Shown here: piece after piece, positions 43,601 to 54,320 of the stretch | Layout: every line of letters begins with the position of its first letter | How positions within the stretch are numbered: the stretch's first letter is position 1 | Assembly (NCBI RefSeq): GCF_000143415.4 | Contig: NW_003314421.1 | Location: 153,525 to 217,524 of the forward strand | Direction of reading: 5' to 3' | Length of the DNA: 64,000 nucleotides | Source of the DNA: Selaginella moellendorffii | Lineage: Eukaryota > Streptophyta > Lycopodiopsida > Selaginellales > Selaginellaceae | The notes under the pieces: model-generated | What the model saw: only the letters and a program-made list of their open reading frames with translations | What the model was told of the DNA's origin: nothing | Database searches by the model: none | Made by a program: the position numbers and the translations under genes

Positions 43601-44809
43601 TTGGTCCTCGACCACTTCTCCGTCGTCCTTCCTCAGTCCCAGGATCGGGGGGGAGTCGGTGACTGGACGGATCCCTTTGTAGAAGGCTTTGTTGAGAAGC
43701 CGCTCATTCATCACCCAGCTGTCCTCCATGGTACGGAGTCCGGCACTCCATGCTGCATATTCTTTGTACCGTAGCTCAGCTTCCCTCTCATCCAGTGTTG
43801 CTGTCCATCTGGCCTTGTCGTTTGTATGTAGGACCATTCTCTGGGCCGCTGCCACCTTTTGTCTCGCCAGTCTCACCTCTTTCAAGACTTCCCCTTTAAG
43901 TGCTGCCTGCCTTTCCCGGAGCTTAGTGGAGCAAGTGCCTAGTGCCAAGACGAGTTCCCCTTTGCTGCTGTCCAGTGCTTCCCGGACGAGCTTCACTGCT
44001 ATCGGGTTGGTCATTGTGGCTTTGGTGATCTTTCTCTGTGCCACCGTTCCTTTCACCATCTGTAACTTGAGAATGCCTTGGAGTGGGTCATGGTCTGAAA
44101 AGGTGGCAAATGCAGGCCACGTTTTGAGTCCCCCTCCGTCTTGTCACAGCTTGGTAGAAGCGTAAATCCTGTCCAGTCGAGCTTGGCACCCCGTCGATTG
44201 GCATCTCGTGAATGGGTGGGAGTGTGCAGCAAACTTCTCTGCATGCTGGAGGTCCAAGACTCCCAGGGCTTTGACTAGCGCTGTCCAATTCTTTCTCTCT
44301 CTCCCCTGAATGGTTTCCAGTGAACCTCGCTGGTCACTCAGACCCTCCACCATGTTGAAGTCTCCTACCACAAGCCACTCGTCCGCCACTCCTTGAGTGC
44401 TCTACTGGATATCTGTCCACATCTGTGCACGCTCCCTTCTTCGAGTGGGTGCATACACGTTGACAATCCCAACACACCCAAAGTGTAAGTGTATGACCAA
44501 CAGCTGTGCTTTCCCTGGGACCAGCACCCCGCGGTCACGTACCTGCACTGACCACTTGGTAGAGATGATGATCGTTGTTCCTCCTCCACACCGTATTCTC
44601 GCTTGCATGGCCGGATTCCACCAAATTCTCCCGCGCATGCCCAGGTTGAAGTCTGGAGCCTTCACCATCTTGTGTTCTTGGATGCACAGTATGTCGATCC
44701 TCCCCTCTAAGCCAATCTCCCAGATGTGGGACTTGAGCTGTACTCTCTTGTTGAGTCTACTGTCATCGGAGCTGAGTCCCCGACAGTTCCACGTGAGCAC
44801 TGTGAGCAT
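40700..44809 (-). pseudogene. LINE ORF2: endonuclease, reverse transcriptase, zinc motif
   Basis: From 44809 to 41654 one reading frame is kept and interrupted only by stops (for example TAG at 44401-44403 and TGA at 44146-44144). It shifts frame after about 41654. Endonuclease: LTWNCRGL, ILCIQEHKM, IVNVYAPTRR, WLVVGDFNM, RLDRIYAST and SDHDPL. Reverse transcriptase: a weakened finger region near 43400, motif B region RQGYPLAPYL, and motif C GAFADDTTLFL near 42660. The thumb KWTPRKLGLPARIVVVKS follows. Then come NQPLFFNALFKVGG and a zf-RVT zinc motif CRECGEIETVKHALWECD at about 40960-40900. Enzymatic residues are mostly intact, but the stops prevent a full product. Confidence 0.85.
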
Positions 44810-47736
44810 ATGGGGCAATGTATTTCCAGGAGAAAACCGTGCTGCTAGGCCTAGCCCTCCATTCCGAGGAGATGGTCCATACTGCAGTGAGTCTCCCCTT
44901 GTACTTGGTCCAGGAGAAGCCTTGCACTGCGTATTCTAAAAATCCTGTCCACTCTGTGATGGCGCGTTCCATTCGGGTCTGGTAATCACCAAGCGTGATG
45001 ACCTCTGGAAAAGCCGTGTGCCCTCGGTACATCAGCCAGTCTCCCACCTCTATGGTTGTCAGTTCTCTCCTAGGTGGGATCCATCTGACTGCCATATTCA
45101 CGGTCCGAGGAAGAACCTGCTGAAAGCCTTCTCCGTCTTTTTCAGCAATCGAGCTCTTGAACATTCTGGGCCGTGAATCAGGTCCAAAGAAAGGTGGTGC
45201 GCTTGGGAACCGGATGTGTGGAGGCTGCTCTGGAGGACGCTGCTTCAGTTGCTTCTCCACGGCCTCTAGGAGTTCAAAGGGATGTCCTGGAGCAAGCTTG
45301 GGCCGTTTGGTCGTGCATGCGTTCTTGCTGTGCCCGGACTGTAGGCAAAAACCACAGTGTGGTGCTGCGTTTTCTACCTGTATACAAACGTACTGTCCCA
45401 GGACTGCTATCTCCATAGGGAGTTCTGCTGGGGATGAGACAAAGACCTTAAGTCTGACAGGGCCCAGAATGCCCTCCGCATCCACGGTGTCTAGGCCCGA
45501 GGCGATCTGCCTGATGCTCCCTAATGCCTGCGCTATTTCAGCTCGTTTCCCTGACTCTCCAGTGCAAAGCTCCGTCTTAGCAGCTTCTGTGTGCGGGATT
45601 TCCTTTACCACCTTTCCTTGTGCGGAGCAGCCTTCTTGTTCTTGCTCAACTCCCAAATCACCTTGCTTCCCTGGGTCCTACGAGCCTTGGTGTGGTGCGG
45701 TCCGACAATTGTATTCCACCTTTTCCCCCCCACGTCCTGCTGAGGCCCTCTGTGCCTTTCCTTTTGCTGTGCTATCCTTCTGCTGTTCTTGGTCCTCCTT
45801 AGAACGTGTTTCCTCCTCGTGAAGGAACTCCTCCACCTCTTTTGCCCACGCAAGGGCCTCCTTTGAGCTACTTTGGGTCTTTAACTTCCTGCGCGCCACC
45901 TTGCGTTCTTTCTTTTTCTCCATCTTGTTTTCTTTTTGGCCTCTCTTTCCCTCTCCAGTCCCATTCACTTCATCTCCTCCTCCTGTTCTTCCAGTAGTAG
46001 CTCCAGCGGCTTCACTCTTTTTCCCAGAATCAATTCCTCCTTTTGCGTCTCCACCTTTTTGCTAGCTTCCGGGATCTCCTCGTCTTGGTCCCTTTGTTGT
46101 TCCACTTCTTGCTCCTCTTGTTCCTTCCACGTGCTTGTCACTTCCTCTTGCACCTTAGTTTGTTGGGCCTCCTGGCTGTTTGTGTACTCTTGCTCTTTTG
46201 GCGTGACTAGTGCCTCTGTCGCGAGATCGAGGGCTTCCCTGAGAGCGGGGCCAAGAGTTCGGTCTTCTCCCTTGGGGTGAGTCTCCTGGTGCCATACTTC
46301 AGCAGTGAGTATGTCTTGGTGTAGCTGTACTTCGTTCTGAGTGGCCTCCCGCAAAGCCTTCGCAAAGGTTCTGGGATCCCATTGCAGCAGTCCTTCTTCT
46401 GTCTGGTGTGGCATACATTGTTGCAGCACCAATAGCTGGGGCTCACAGTCAGGCTGATGACTGGGAGATGTCCTGCTCTTAGGTTGAGATCCCACCGACC
46501 TCACCGGAGAGCCCGGTAGAGATGTTCTCACTTTGTTGGTCAGATCCGAGAGGCACTTGTGAGAAAACTTCTAGCTGAGTGACCCTCTCTTGGACTGGCC
46601 CTGGCTTTCACTTGTGGCCCTGGTGAGGCAGAGGCTCACCTCTTCCCCCTAGACCTGCTCCTTTACCTCGGTCCTGTGTACCTCTGGCATTTCCCTATGC
46701 CCTCTCGTTTGGTCATTTGGCATCTCCAAGCCCTTCTCTTCTTCTGGATCCACCCTTGACTCTTGTGCATGACAACCTATTGGTATCTCCACAACCATGG
46801 CTGCCCTCATCGCTGCTGCCGCTGCCCTAGTGGTGACGCCGCTCCTGTTCTTACTTGGATTAGGGCATGTCCTACCTTTGGTTTTTCTAGAGGCTGTCTT
46901 CCCCACTTTGAGAGCCACTCTGAGTCCCGTGCGCCCAGTGATGGGGGTGAGGAAGTTCAAGTCCAGAACTCTGCTTGTGGCCACCTCTTCACGTGGTCCA
47001 TCTCCACTGGCTAGGTCCCCCGAGCCTAGGAATTCGCTTACTTCTTGTACTTCTCTGTTCAGCGCACAGCTTTGCTGTACTGGGGAACCATGCTGCGTGG
47101 GTGGTGAGGCTGGTTGAGACGTCCCTGGCCCAGGTCCTTGGGCCCTTGAAGGCTTCTGCTCTCCTGCTCCGTCACTGCTCCTGCGCAGCTCCTCTTCTAG
47201 TGACTCATGCATCGCCACTCCTGTGTTTCCAGGTAGGATCACCTCGTCCAGTGTCTCATGTTCTTCCTGTTGGTTCCCAAGATGTCCTGAACCGGGCTCA
47301 AGGACTGTATCTGGTGCTGGTGGCTCCTCCTTGGTTGCCAAGCTACTTTTGTGTGTCCCACCGTCCTGTGCTGAGCTCTGATCATCATCTCCTTGGTACC
47401 CTGCACGACTTCTTCGTGAAGATCCTCGGCTGCGCACCCTACAAGGTAATCACTTTCCGTGTGGTGTGATTTCTGCCTCAAGCCTGTTTGATCACTGACA
47501 GTGTGCTCACTGCTTCTTGCCGTGCCACTTGAACCTAGCTTCTCACTGTCCCCTGGAGAGCCCAGCGATGTCCTCTTCCCAGCAATTGGGGTTTTGCTGT
47601 TGGCGGCTCTTCCCTTCAGCATCCCTCCTTGGGGCAGTCGGATGCTGAGGCCGCGGCCTCTAGCACCTCTTCCAAGTGCAAATGGCTGGGGCTTGGCTTG
47701 TCCTCCACTGCTGCTGGGTGCTGGATGACGTTCCAT
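44763..47736 (-). pseudogene. LINE ORF1, nucleic-acid-binding protein, frameshifted
   Basis: About 990 codons in three successive frames (frame changes near 47430 and 45970, plus stops). The start MERHPAPSSS at 47736 is supported by the same ATG in the copy at 20484. The N-terminus is Arg/Gly-rich (LGRGARGRGLSIR). A middle part has RSGVTTRAAAAAMRAAM, a Lys/Glu-rich coiled-coil-like stretch (KKKERKVARRKLK) and a run with LGPALREALDLATEAL. The C-terminal part has DAEGILGPVRLKVFVSSPAE, a CCHC zinc knuckle CGFCLQSGHSKNAC at about 45368-45325, and a conserved VRWIPPRRELTTIEVGDWL block. ORF1 proteins of this kind coat LINE RNA. It overlaps the ORF2 start by about 46 nt. Confidence 0.8.
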
Positions 47737-47970
47737 CCTGGACACAGCAGTGTAAAAGAAAAAATAGAGAGATTCTGGAGTGATTCTTCCCTGAATCTCG
47801 CGGCAGATGCCCCCGCTGTCAGTAGCAAGTGTGGGGAGATTGGACGCTCTCCCCTTTGCGCTCTCCCTCCTCTGGCTGCGCCTCCGATCATGGCAGCCAT
47901 GGTGCTGGACGCTGTGCTCCTCCACGCCCTAACACTCCAATCATTTTTTTTTAGGTCCCTTAGGTCCTTT

Positions 47971-48283
47971 CTACCCCTTGGGTCGAACTCAGCCGGAGCA
48001 AAGTGGACCTACCAGATGTCAATTAACATATGGTGCAATTCCTTTATCCAACCAACAAAGTCAGATTGGAAACTCTCTTTAATACCAAATGTAAGCTCTT
48101 GAATTTAGACTTTTCGAGAGGTCATCTAACGTAGTATTATTTAAACTGAAGGACACTTAACTCCAAATATCTCAAGACCTTTAACCGATTAAAAAAGAGG
48201 GTGTACTCTTATTCATAGGCATTTTCCTTCTATATTTGAACCCTATAGATTATTTTTCAAATTGTTCCTTTTGGTTGCTTATA
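47971..48283 (-). mobile_element. TRIM (minus), right part with 5' LTR and PBS
   Basis: Rest of the TRIM split by the LINE. The interior resumes at 47971 and the primer-binding site is seen inverted at 48077-48089 (AATACCAAA next to the LTR). The 5' LTR is 48090-48283, read on the minus strand as TAAGCAACC to GAGCTTACA. It is more diverged from the 26193 TRIM than the two LTRs of that element are from each other. Confidence 0.8.
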
Positions 48284-48544
48284 TGGGATTTAAATATAAA
48301 GGAAAAAAGCCTATGAATAAAAGTAAGTTAAGGTATTGAAATACTTGGGGTTAAATGTTCTTGGGTTTAAATAGTATTGGGTTGGGTGACATTTCGGTAT
48401 AAGTTTACATTTGGTATTAGAGAGGGTCTCAAGTTTGACTCTCTTGGTTGGCTAGAGGAATTGCACCATATGTTGATTGACATTTAGCAGTTCCAGTTTG
48501 GGTGACCTCTCGAGAAGTCCAAACTCAATCTTAAGAGCTTACAT
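48284..48544 (+). mobile_element. TRIM remnant (plus)
   Basis: A partial TRIM in the opposite orientation, directly abutting the minus-strand TRIM. The last part of an LTR ends AAGTTTACA at 48411, followed by a primer-binding-like TTTGGTATTAGAGAGG. A shortened interior (GTTGATTGACATTTAGCAG) and the terminal GTCCAAACTC to GAGCTTACA of the second LTR at 48544 follow. Most of that second LTR is deleted. Confidence 0.75.
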
Positions 48545-48964
48545 AAATGCTTTTGTGGGGCAATTGCTAAGGGCTTTGACTTTTAAGGCCCACTTAGTCA
48601 AGTTCCACTACAAGAAATAGTGGATGAAGAAATCTCAACATCAACATCAATATGATCAAATAAATGATCTTTGAAAAAAAATTTGCCAGAGAAATTTAGG
48701 ATTTGCCAGAGAAAACAAGAAAATGCTAGCATCACAAGATTGTGAGACATGAATTTCTAAGCCCCAAAATTGAGCCAAAAGAGTGCTATATGGTAGTGTT
48801 TCAAGAAGTCCAACAAACATAACATGTTTGGACTAAAATCTTTGACTTGGAAAGTTGAGAGCGGGAGTGAAACTTTGAAAAAAAATGTTTAAGGAATAAA
48901 CATGAAGCAATCAGTGAATGAGTCTTTAAAAAGGGACACAAGAAGGACTAACACATGGAAGTGT

Positions 48965-49170
48965 TGAGATCAAGTCTAAAAAGGAATCTGAGATGGAGTC
49001 CAAGAAGGAGTCCGAGATAGAATCCGAGGAGTCTGAGATGGAGTTTGAGATGGAGTTTGAAGAGTTTGGGAAGGAATCTAAGACGGGGACCAAGACCAAG
49101 ACAAAGACTGAAACTAGAGCCAAGACCAGGCCCGAGTTTGAGTCTGAGTTCGAGTCCAAGTCTGAGTCCA
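48965..49170. repeat. GAGTCC-type minisatellite
   Basis: Short diverged array of GAGTCYGAGATGGAGT-like units in the first LTR-B fragment. Its end shifts to GAGYCCAAGACC units. Open frames here are compositional. Confidence 0.8.
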
Positions 49171-49389
49171 AGGGTGAAAGGCCAATGCAATCATCTCCTA
49201 GACCCTAGGGGGTTTGGTGAGCTGCAAAAGTATAGTGTGAGGCAAAAATCCCTAAGCCCCAAAGTGGAGCCGAAAGGGTGCCAAAGCGAAAGCCAAACGA
49301 GCGTAATACGTTTGGACTAAAAGCTCTGACTAGCAATAAAAGAGTCTCTAGAAAAGGGACACAAAAGGACCATTACATGACACGTGGTG

Positions 49390-49800
49390 GAGTCTGAGAT
49401 GGAGTCCGAGAGGGACTGAGATGGAGTTCAAGATAGACCTGAGATGGAGTCTGAAATGGAGTCCAAGATGGAGTCCAAGATGGACCGAGATGGAGTCCAA
49501 GATGGACCTGAGATGGACTCCAAGATGGACCGAGATGGACCCAAGATGGAGTTTAAGATGGATCCAATATGGAGTCCGAGATGGACTGAGACGGAGTCCA
49601 AGGTGGAGTTCGAGATGGACCCGAGATGGAATCCGAGATGGAGCCCGAGAATGACCCGAGATGGACTCCAAGGTCAAGACCAAGACTGAGACTAGGACCG
49701 AGACCAAGACCAAGATCGGGACCGAGACTGAGACCAGGACCAAGGCCGAGACCGAGGCCAAGCTCAAGACCGAGCCCGAGCCTGAGTCCAAGTATGAGGG
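49390..49800. repeat. GAGTCC-type minisatellite
   Basis: An array of GAGATGGAGTCC and GAGATGGACC units, passing after 49670 into GAGACCAAGACC-type hexamers. It lies inside the second LTR-B fragment. Long open frames on both strands come from the repeat. Confidence 0.85.
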
Positions 49801-49967
49801 TGAAAGCCCAAAGTGTTCGTCTCCCAAACCCTGGGTTTGGTGAGCTCAAAAAGTATAGTAGGGGGAAGACTCTAATGGAGCCAGTTTCACCAGGAAAGGC
49901 CAGTTTGGCCCAGGAAGCACAGGTGGGTGATGGGATAACCACTAGGAAGTCCAAGGCAAGAGTGAAT

Positions 49968-51120
49968 TGTAAGGAACCGACTCCCCAAGATGTCGTAGGC
50001 TAAAGGATCCCCGAAAGCATAACCGAAATGACAAAGAGTTCATCAGATGGGACCAAGTCGAAGATTGAGTCCAAGACCGACTCTGAGACCGAGTTCGAGA
50101 TAGAGTCCGGGATCGAGCCCGGGCCAAATCGGAGACCGAGTTCGAGACCGAGTTCGAGACAGAGTCCGAGATCCAAATTGGGTCCGAGACTGAGTCTGAG
50201 GTTGAGTCCAAAGTCGAGTCCGAGATTGGGTCCGAGATCGAGTCGGAGATTGAGTCTGAGACCGAGTCCGAAGTCGGGTCCGAGATCGAGTCCGAGACCG
50301 AGTCTGAATACTAATACGGGTCAAGGGGTGAAAGCCCAAAGTGTGCGTCTCCCAAGGGGGGGCGGGGGGGGGGGGGGGGGGGGGCTCCCCGGGGTTCCCA
50401 AAATTTAGTAGGGATAGTGAGGTCCAGGAACCAGTCTTGAAGGAACTCTCTAGTGGTGCTTCCAAATTGACTTGAGGTTGAAATTGGGGCCCAGGGGCCT
50501 TGGGTGGGAGTGAGCATAGGCTTGGGTGGTGCCGGAGGGGCCACCCAGGGAAGTGCTCAAGAGCAGCTCCCACTCCCGAAAGGGAAACCGACTGCGGTGC
50601 TCCCGGCTCATGTGGAGTGGTGCCCCACGTGAGTACCTTGTGGCTCATTGGTCCTCGCCCTTCCTAGGGGCTTGGGCCTTCCCTTCGGGATGGAAGTGGA
50701 GGGGTAGAGGTACCCATACTGAGCCGTTAGGCCATGGTGTTTCGCCCCGATGTCCCGAAGCAAGTGTTGCACCCAAGGCTTGGGATTTAGAGGGTCCCAT
50801 GATCAAGTCTTCTTGTACCAAGGGGTGTTAGGAACCTGGAGGCTTGGTGTGCTTGGCTGCTTGTGCCTGCAGGGAGTGTAGCCAAACCTTAAGTCCAGTC
50901 TAACCCGGGGAGGGGGGATTGGGAGAGATTTGGGAATCCGTGGATGGATGGCTAACGCTCTGTTGCTCGTGTAGTGAGTAGCTGAAACCAAGTAGGACCA
51001 AGTAGGAGCTGGTACAATAGGCGGGAACCTTGGCGAGGGAACTTAGCACAAGCCAAGACAGTATTGGTCGGATAGACGAGGTAAGGTGGCAAATTGGAAA
51101 GGAAAAATTTGTGGTTTACA
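49968..51120 (+). mobile_element. LTR-A, 5' LTR of a Ty3/gypsy element, 1153 bp
   Basis: Runs from TGTAAGGAACC (49968) to TTTGTGGTTTACA (51120). It is followed at once by TTTGGTATCGGAG, a one-base variant of the methionine-tRNA primer-binding site, so this is a 5' LTR. It carries a minisatellite at 50045-50315 and a long G-run at 50357-50384. It is the TRIM-free counterpart of the solo LTR at 25289. It interrupts LTR-B. Confidence 0.85.
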
Positions 51121-51835
51121 ATTTGGTATCGGAGTCTTTTCCTCAGTTCTAGTGAAGGATAGAGGCGGATTGCTGGGAGATGGAAAAGGCAGGGTGGAAA
51201 CGAACCAAGGCAGAGATAGAACCTCCTCTAGAGCTGGAGCCTCCGGTCGAACAAGAGGCTATGAATGAGGAATCCTTGCATGAGGAGGACTCCAATGAGG
51301 CAACTTCTAAACAGGAGTCCGGTGGTGAGGCTCGGTCGTCCAAGGCTTGATTGGACGTTCTAGAAGGACAATTGGCACAAACCAATGCCCTGCTAGAGAC
51401 TCTCGTACGCAAGTTAAAATGTGATGAGAAGCGGAAGAAAAAGCGAAAGACTGCGGATGCTGGCAGCGCAAAGGGTGCGGACCCTTCGGTAGGGACTGAG
51501 GCAAAACCAAACAAGGTCGAACAAACAGAAGTGGAATCAGTCCCTCAGGCAATGGACTCATCTATTACAAACAAACGAGGGTGTATGTTCCAGAAGGGGA
51601 ACTAAGGAAGGTAGCCTTAGAAGAGTGTCATGACGGACCTCTTGCGGGACACGGCGGAATGCCCAAGACAATGGGCTTACTCAAGAGGAAGTACCATTGG
51701 CTAGATATGGCTAAGGACGTCCAAGACTATGTAAAAACATGTCCAACATGTCAGCAGGTCAAAGCCGTGACTAAGGTTAGTAGGGGCTTGTTGCAATGCA
51801 TCCCACTTCTGGAATCCTCCACTTCTGGACATGCT
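51121..51835 (+). mobile_element. Ty3/gypsy gag and integrase zinc-domain remnant
   Basis: After the primer-binding site a gag-like segment has KKKRKTADAG and a Lys/Glu-rich helix (51351-51600). It runs straight into an integrase HHCC domain at 51581-51780: ECHDGPLAGHGGMPKTMGLL followed by KRKYHWLDM and CPTCQQVKA, with the two His and two Cys zinc ligands visible. Protease, reverse transcriptase, RNase H and the integrase catalytic core are missing, so a large internal deletion joined gag to the integrase N-terminus. Beyond about 51800 the sequence becomes Ty1/copia. Confidence 0.8.
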
Positions 51836-52733
51836 TGAACCAGTTGATGCTCCTCCAGTCGAGGACAGGCCTCCAACACCTCCACCACCTTGTCGACGTC
51901 GTGGCATGCCTGATCCGATGCCAGTTCTTGATCACCCCCGGGAACGTCAGCCCTCGTTAAAAGTCCGGGAAAATGCTAAAGCAGATGCTGCAAAGCTTGA
52001 TGACTTTTGTGTCCTTGTTGACATCAGCATCCCCATGACCTATGATGAGGCCGTCTCAGGACCTGAGGCTTCATCTTGGATGGAAGCTATTGCGGAAGAA
52101 GTTTCTTCCATTCAGGTTAACGGAACTTATATTCCAGTTGATTCAGCGCCATTGGGATGACGTGTTTTGGATCCAAAATGGATTTTTTCCAAAAAGTATG
52201 GGAAAGATGGTCAGGTTGTATGTTATAAGGCACGGTTGGTTGTTCACGGTTTTCGCCAAGTCCATGGCCTTGACTACAATGAAACATTCTCACCGGTTGT
52301 AAAAATGGCCAACCTCCGTACTCTTTTTGCACTTGCGGCTGCTCGCTAATGGCAAGTCCACCATATGGACGTCAAAACTGCATTTTTGAATGGGGATTTG
52401 CAAGAGGACATCTATATGCATATACCTTCTGGTTTTGAGGACGATGTTGCCCCTGGTGGCCCTATATGGCAATTGCGGAAAGCTTTGTATGGCCTAAAAC
52501 AGAGCTCCCATATTTGGTATCAAAAATTTGGTGCCACCCTACGCGCTCAAGGCTTTCGTCACTGTCATGCTGATCACAATGTGTATGTGAATGGTCATGC
52601 TGAGCACATGCTTATTGTGGCCCTCTATGTTGATAATTTGCTCATCATGGGTGATGACACCAATGCCATTGCTGCTCTGAAAGCTGCTCTCAGCCAGCAA
52701 TTCCAGATGAAGGACCTTGGCCAAGTCTCCTAC
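51831..52733 (+). pseudogene. Ty1/copia reverse transcriptase fragment, two in-frame stops
   Basis: The integrase-reverse transcriptase linker (Pro-rich, PPTPPPPCRRRGMP) and the Ty1/copia reverse transcriptase (RVT_2) are in one frame, interrupted by TGA at 52158-52160 and TAA at 52347-52349. Landmarks: WMEAIAEEVSSIQVNGTY, WIFSKKYGKDGQVVCYKARL, DYNETFSPVVKM, DVKTAFLNGDLQEDIYM (motif A), LRKALYGLKQSSHIWYQKFG (motif B) and LYVDNLLIMGDD (motif C, YVDN for the usual YVDD). It ends exactly at MKDLGQVSY, just before the usual FLG, where telomere repeats begin. There is no RNase H and there are no LTRs. Confidence 0.88.
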
Positions 52734-52761
52734 TAAACCCTAAACCCTAAACCCTAAACCC
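52734..52761 (-). repeat. interstitial telomere repeat, TAAACCC x4, at a copia breakpoint
   Basis: Four perfect TAAACCC units, the plant telomere heptamer in C-rich orientation. They abut truncated Ty1/copia sequence on the left and the resuming LTR-B sequence on the right. The exact placement at a breakpoint suggests insertion during break repair or a former chromosome end. Confidence 0.9.
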
Positions 52762-53480
52762 AGTTACATGGTGAGGAAGTCCTAGAGGATAATAGGACTT
52801 AATGGTCAAGCCTTTAGACTCAGTAGTGGTGTTGACGAATATAACCATATATAAAAAAGGACTTGGTGGGGACAGTAGAAAGGATATTGGGGGAGGGTGT
52901 CCCCCATGTCTCCGGACATCCTATGTTGGTGCTAATATGTCGGTGGTCCCTTTGGGTGTTGGTTATAGGATTGAATAGGTGGAACACTTAAACCAAGTGC
53001 AAAGATTAAGTGGCATAAATGTCATTCTTAGGGCTAGCAAGTCCCCAAGTCCGAAATAGGACTTATGGAGATTGTGAGTTAGACTCCTCTATGTGGTCGA
53101 ACGTGTAGTTAAGTGACTAAAGTAAAATGGAAAATTTAGTTGTTTATAGCAAGATTATCCTTATATAGTTGAGGATGGCACTTATGAATTTGAGATTATA
53201 GAAATAGTAGTTAAGATTACCTTTAATAAAGGTTGGAACAACCCAAGGAATTTTGGGGTGTACTCAAAGGATGAGTTGGTGTTCTCATCATGGAAAGATA
53301 ATTCTAAAGTGCAAAAGTAACTTATGTAGAATAAAGAATAATTAAGTGTTAGAGTAACATTTGCAAAGATAGTCCTTGTGAATAGGATATGAATACAAAA
53401 ATTTGTATTCAAATGTGGTAGCACCTCAAAAAGTAGTTAAGAGGCTAGAACTTTACAGGATGATGGACTAACAAAGTCTA
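52762..53480 (+). mobile_element. LTR-B 3' part and interior-like fragment
   Basis: From 52770 the sequence follows LTR-B from 28270 on (CCTAGAGGATAATAGGACTTA, then GGACTTGGTGGGGACAG, then AAACCAAGTGCAAAG) and ends near 53140 (GTTTATA for GCTTACA). After that, 53150-53480 matches the LTR-B interior at 21430-21780 (CAAGATTATCC, GGAACAACCCAAGGA). A repeat end followed by interior sequence would be expected for a 5' LTR, but no primer-binding site is visible. Confidence 0.65.
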
Positions 53481-53786
53481 AAAAAGTTATTTTCTTCCAT
53501 AAAAACTTTTCTATGACTTTAGTATAACATATTCTGTCATCAATGAGATGCCCACTGTTCTCATACTTCGGTGGGGAGGATGTGCTACAGTCCAATGACC
53601 AAGTTGCACACTATTGCATGAAAGCACCAATCATTGCAAAGGCTGCAGATAAGGCCCAAGGGGGTGTAGTGACAAGGGAGGAGTGTGTTGGACACCATGG
53701 CGACCAACTCCTTGTCTTGGGTACCAGGCCAGCAATGGCCCAATTGCACAGGGAAGGCTGTCTAGGTTGGGCTTGTGAGCAAGAGC

Positions 53787-54014
53787 ATGCACTCCTTACC
53801 CTTTGCAATGATGTCCACCTTGGACAAGTCACATGCCCTTGTCCTCATCTTGGTGCTCCTCGCCTTCCTCTCCCTCCTCGGCCTCCTGCACCTCATCTCA
53901 TGCCTTCTCAATTCCCTCTCAATAGCTCTGTGCTCCATTGACCTAATTCTCCTGACATCATTGGAACCAACCTTCATGCTTTTATTTACAATCTTCTTCT
54001 TTACCTTTAGCTAA
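53787..54014 (+). CDS. small hydrophobic ORF, doubtful
   Basis: 75 codons from an ATG. Two long Leu/Ile-rich stretches (ALVLILVLLAFLSLLGLL near the middle and FMLLFTIFFFTF at the end) would be membrane segments if translated. No domain or homologue is recognised, and another frame on the same strand is also open, so it may be chance. It lies between mobile-element remnants. Confidence 0.2.
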   Translation: MHSLPFAMMSTLDKSHALVLILVLLAFLSLLGLLHLISCLLNSLSIALCSIDLILLTSLEPTFMLLFTIFFFTFS

Positions 54015-54320
54015 AGGTCCAATACCCAATCTCAATTCTAAGAGATAAGAACACAGGTAATGTCGAAAGTTATGAGCTAAGTTTTATCCTATTTTTTTCC
54101 TTTTTCCAAATAGGACATTCAAAATAAAAAGGCAAATTTATAAATTTAGACAATTTATATTTAAAGCTATTAATGGTTTGAACTTAGATTTTAGTGTTGG
54201 GCATAAAAACATTGTAAATCACGTCCATATCAAAACCATTGTGTGCAACTGGTTTTTAGACATGGTTTTTCTAACAAAAACCATTGTGATTGTCCTTGTG
54301 GCTGAAAATCAGTTCATACC
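54015..54320. other. AT-rich spacer
   Basis: No gene. A motif AAAACCATTGTG occurs at 54229-54242 and again near 54278-54290 with a TGGTTTT inverted counterpart at 54250-54270, suggesting a small repeat. Nothing else is seen. Confidence 0.4.

Larger units (their letters stand above)
40204..47970 (-). mobile_element. near full-length LINE inserted in a TRIM, 16-bp TSD
   Basis: A ~7.8-kb non-LTR retrotransposon on the minus strand. It is flanked by the target duplication CTACCCCTYGGGTCGA (40188-40203 and 47971-47986, one C/T difference) in the middle of a TRIM interior. ORF1 spans about 47736-44763 and ORF2 about 44809-40700. The 3' end (40204-40255) reads, on the minus strand, TTGTATTAGTCCCTAAGGG then ACATTGGGGAATGTACAT, as in the truncated copy ending near 20225. 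No long poly(A) tail is visible. The 5' end is preserved, which is rare for LINEs. Only a limited number of stops and frameshifts are present, so the insertion is fairly recent. Confidence 0.9.
48743..49967 (+). mobile_element. two partial LTR-B copies in tandem
   Basis: The first starts at TGTGAGACATG (48743). It includes an array at 48965-49170 and ends near 49233, where a second start (TGTGAGGCAAAAATCCC, 49234) begins. The second copy has the flank AAAGGGACACAAAAGGACC (49354), an array at 49390-49800 and the unit GTGAAAGCCCAAAG. It is broken at 49967 by the LTR-A element. The missing end of LTR-B resumes at 52762. Confidence 0.72.
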
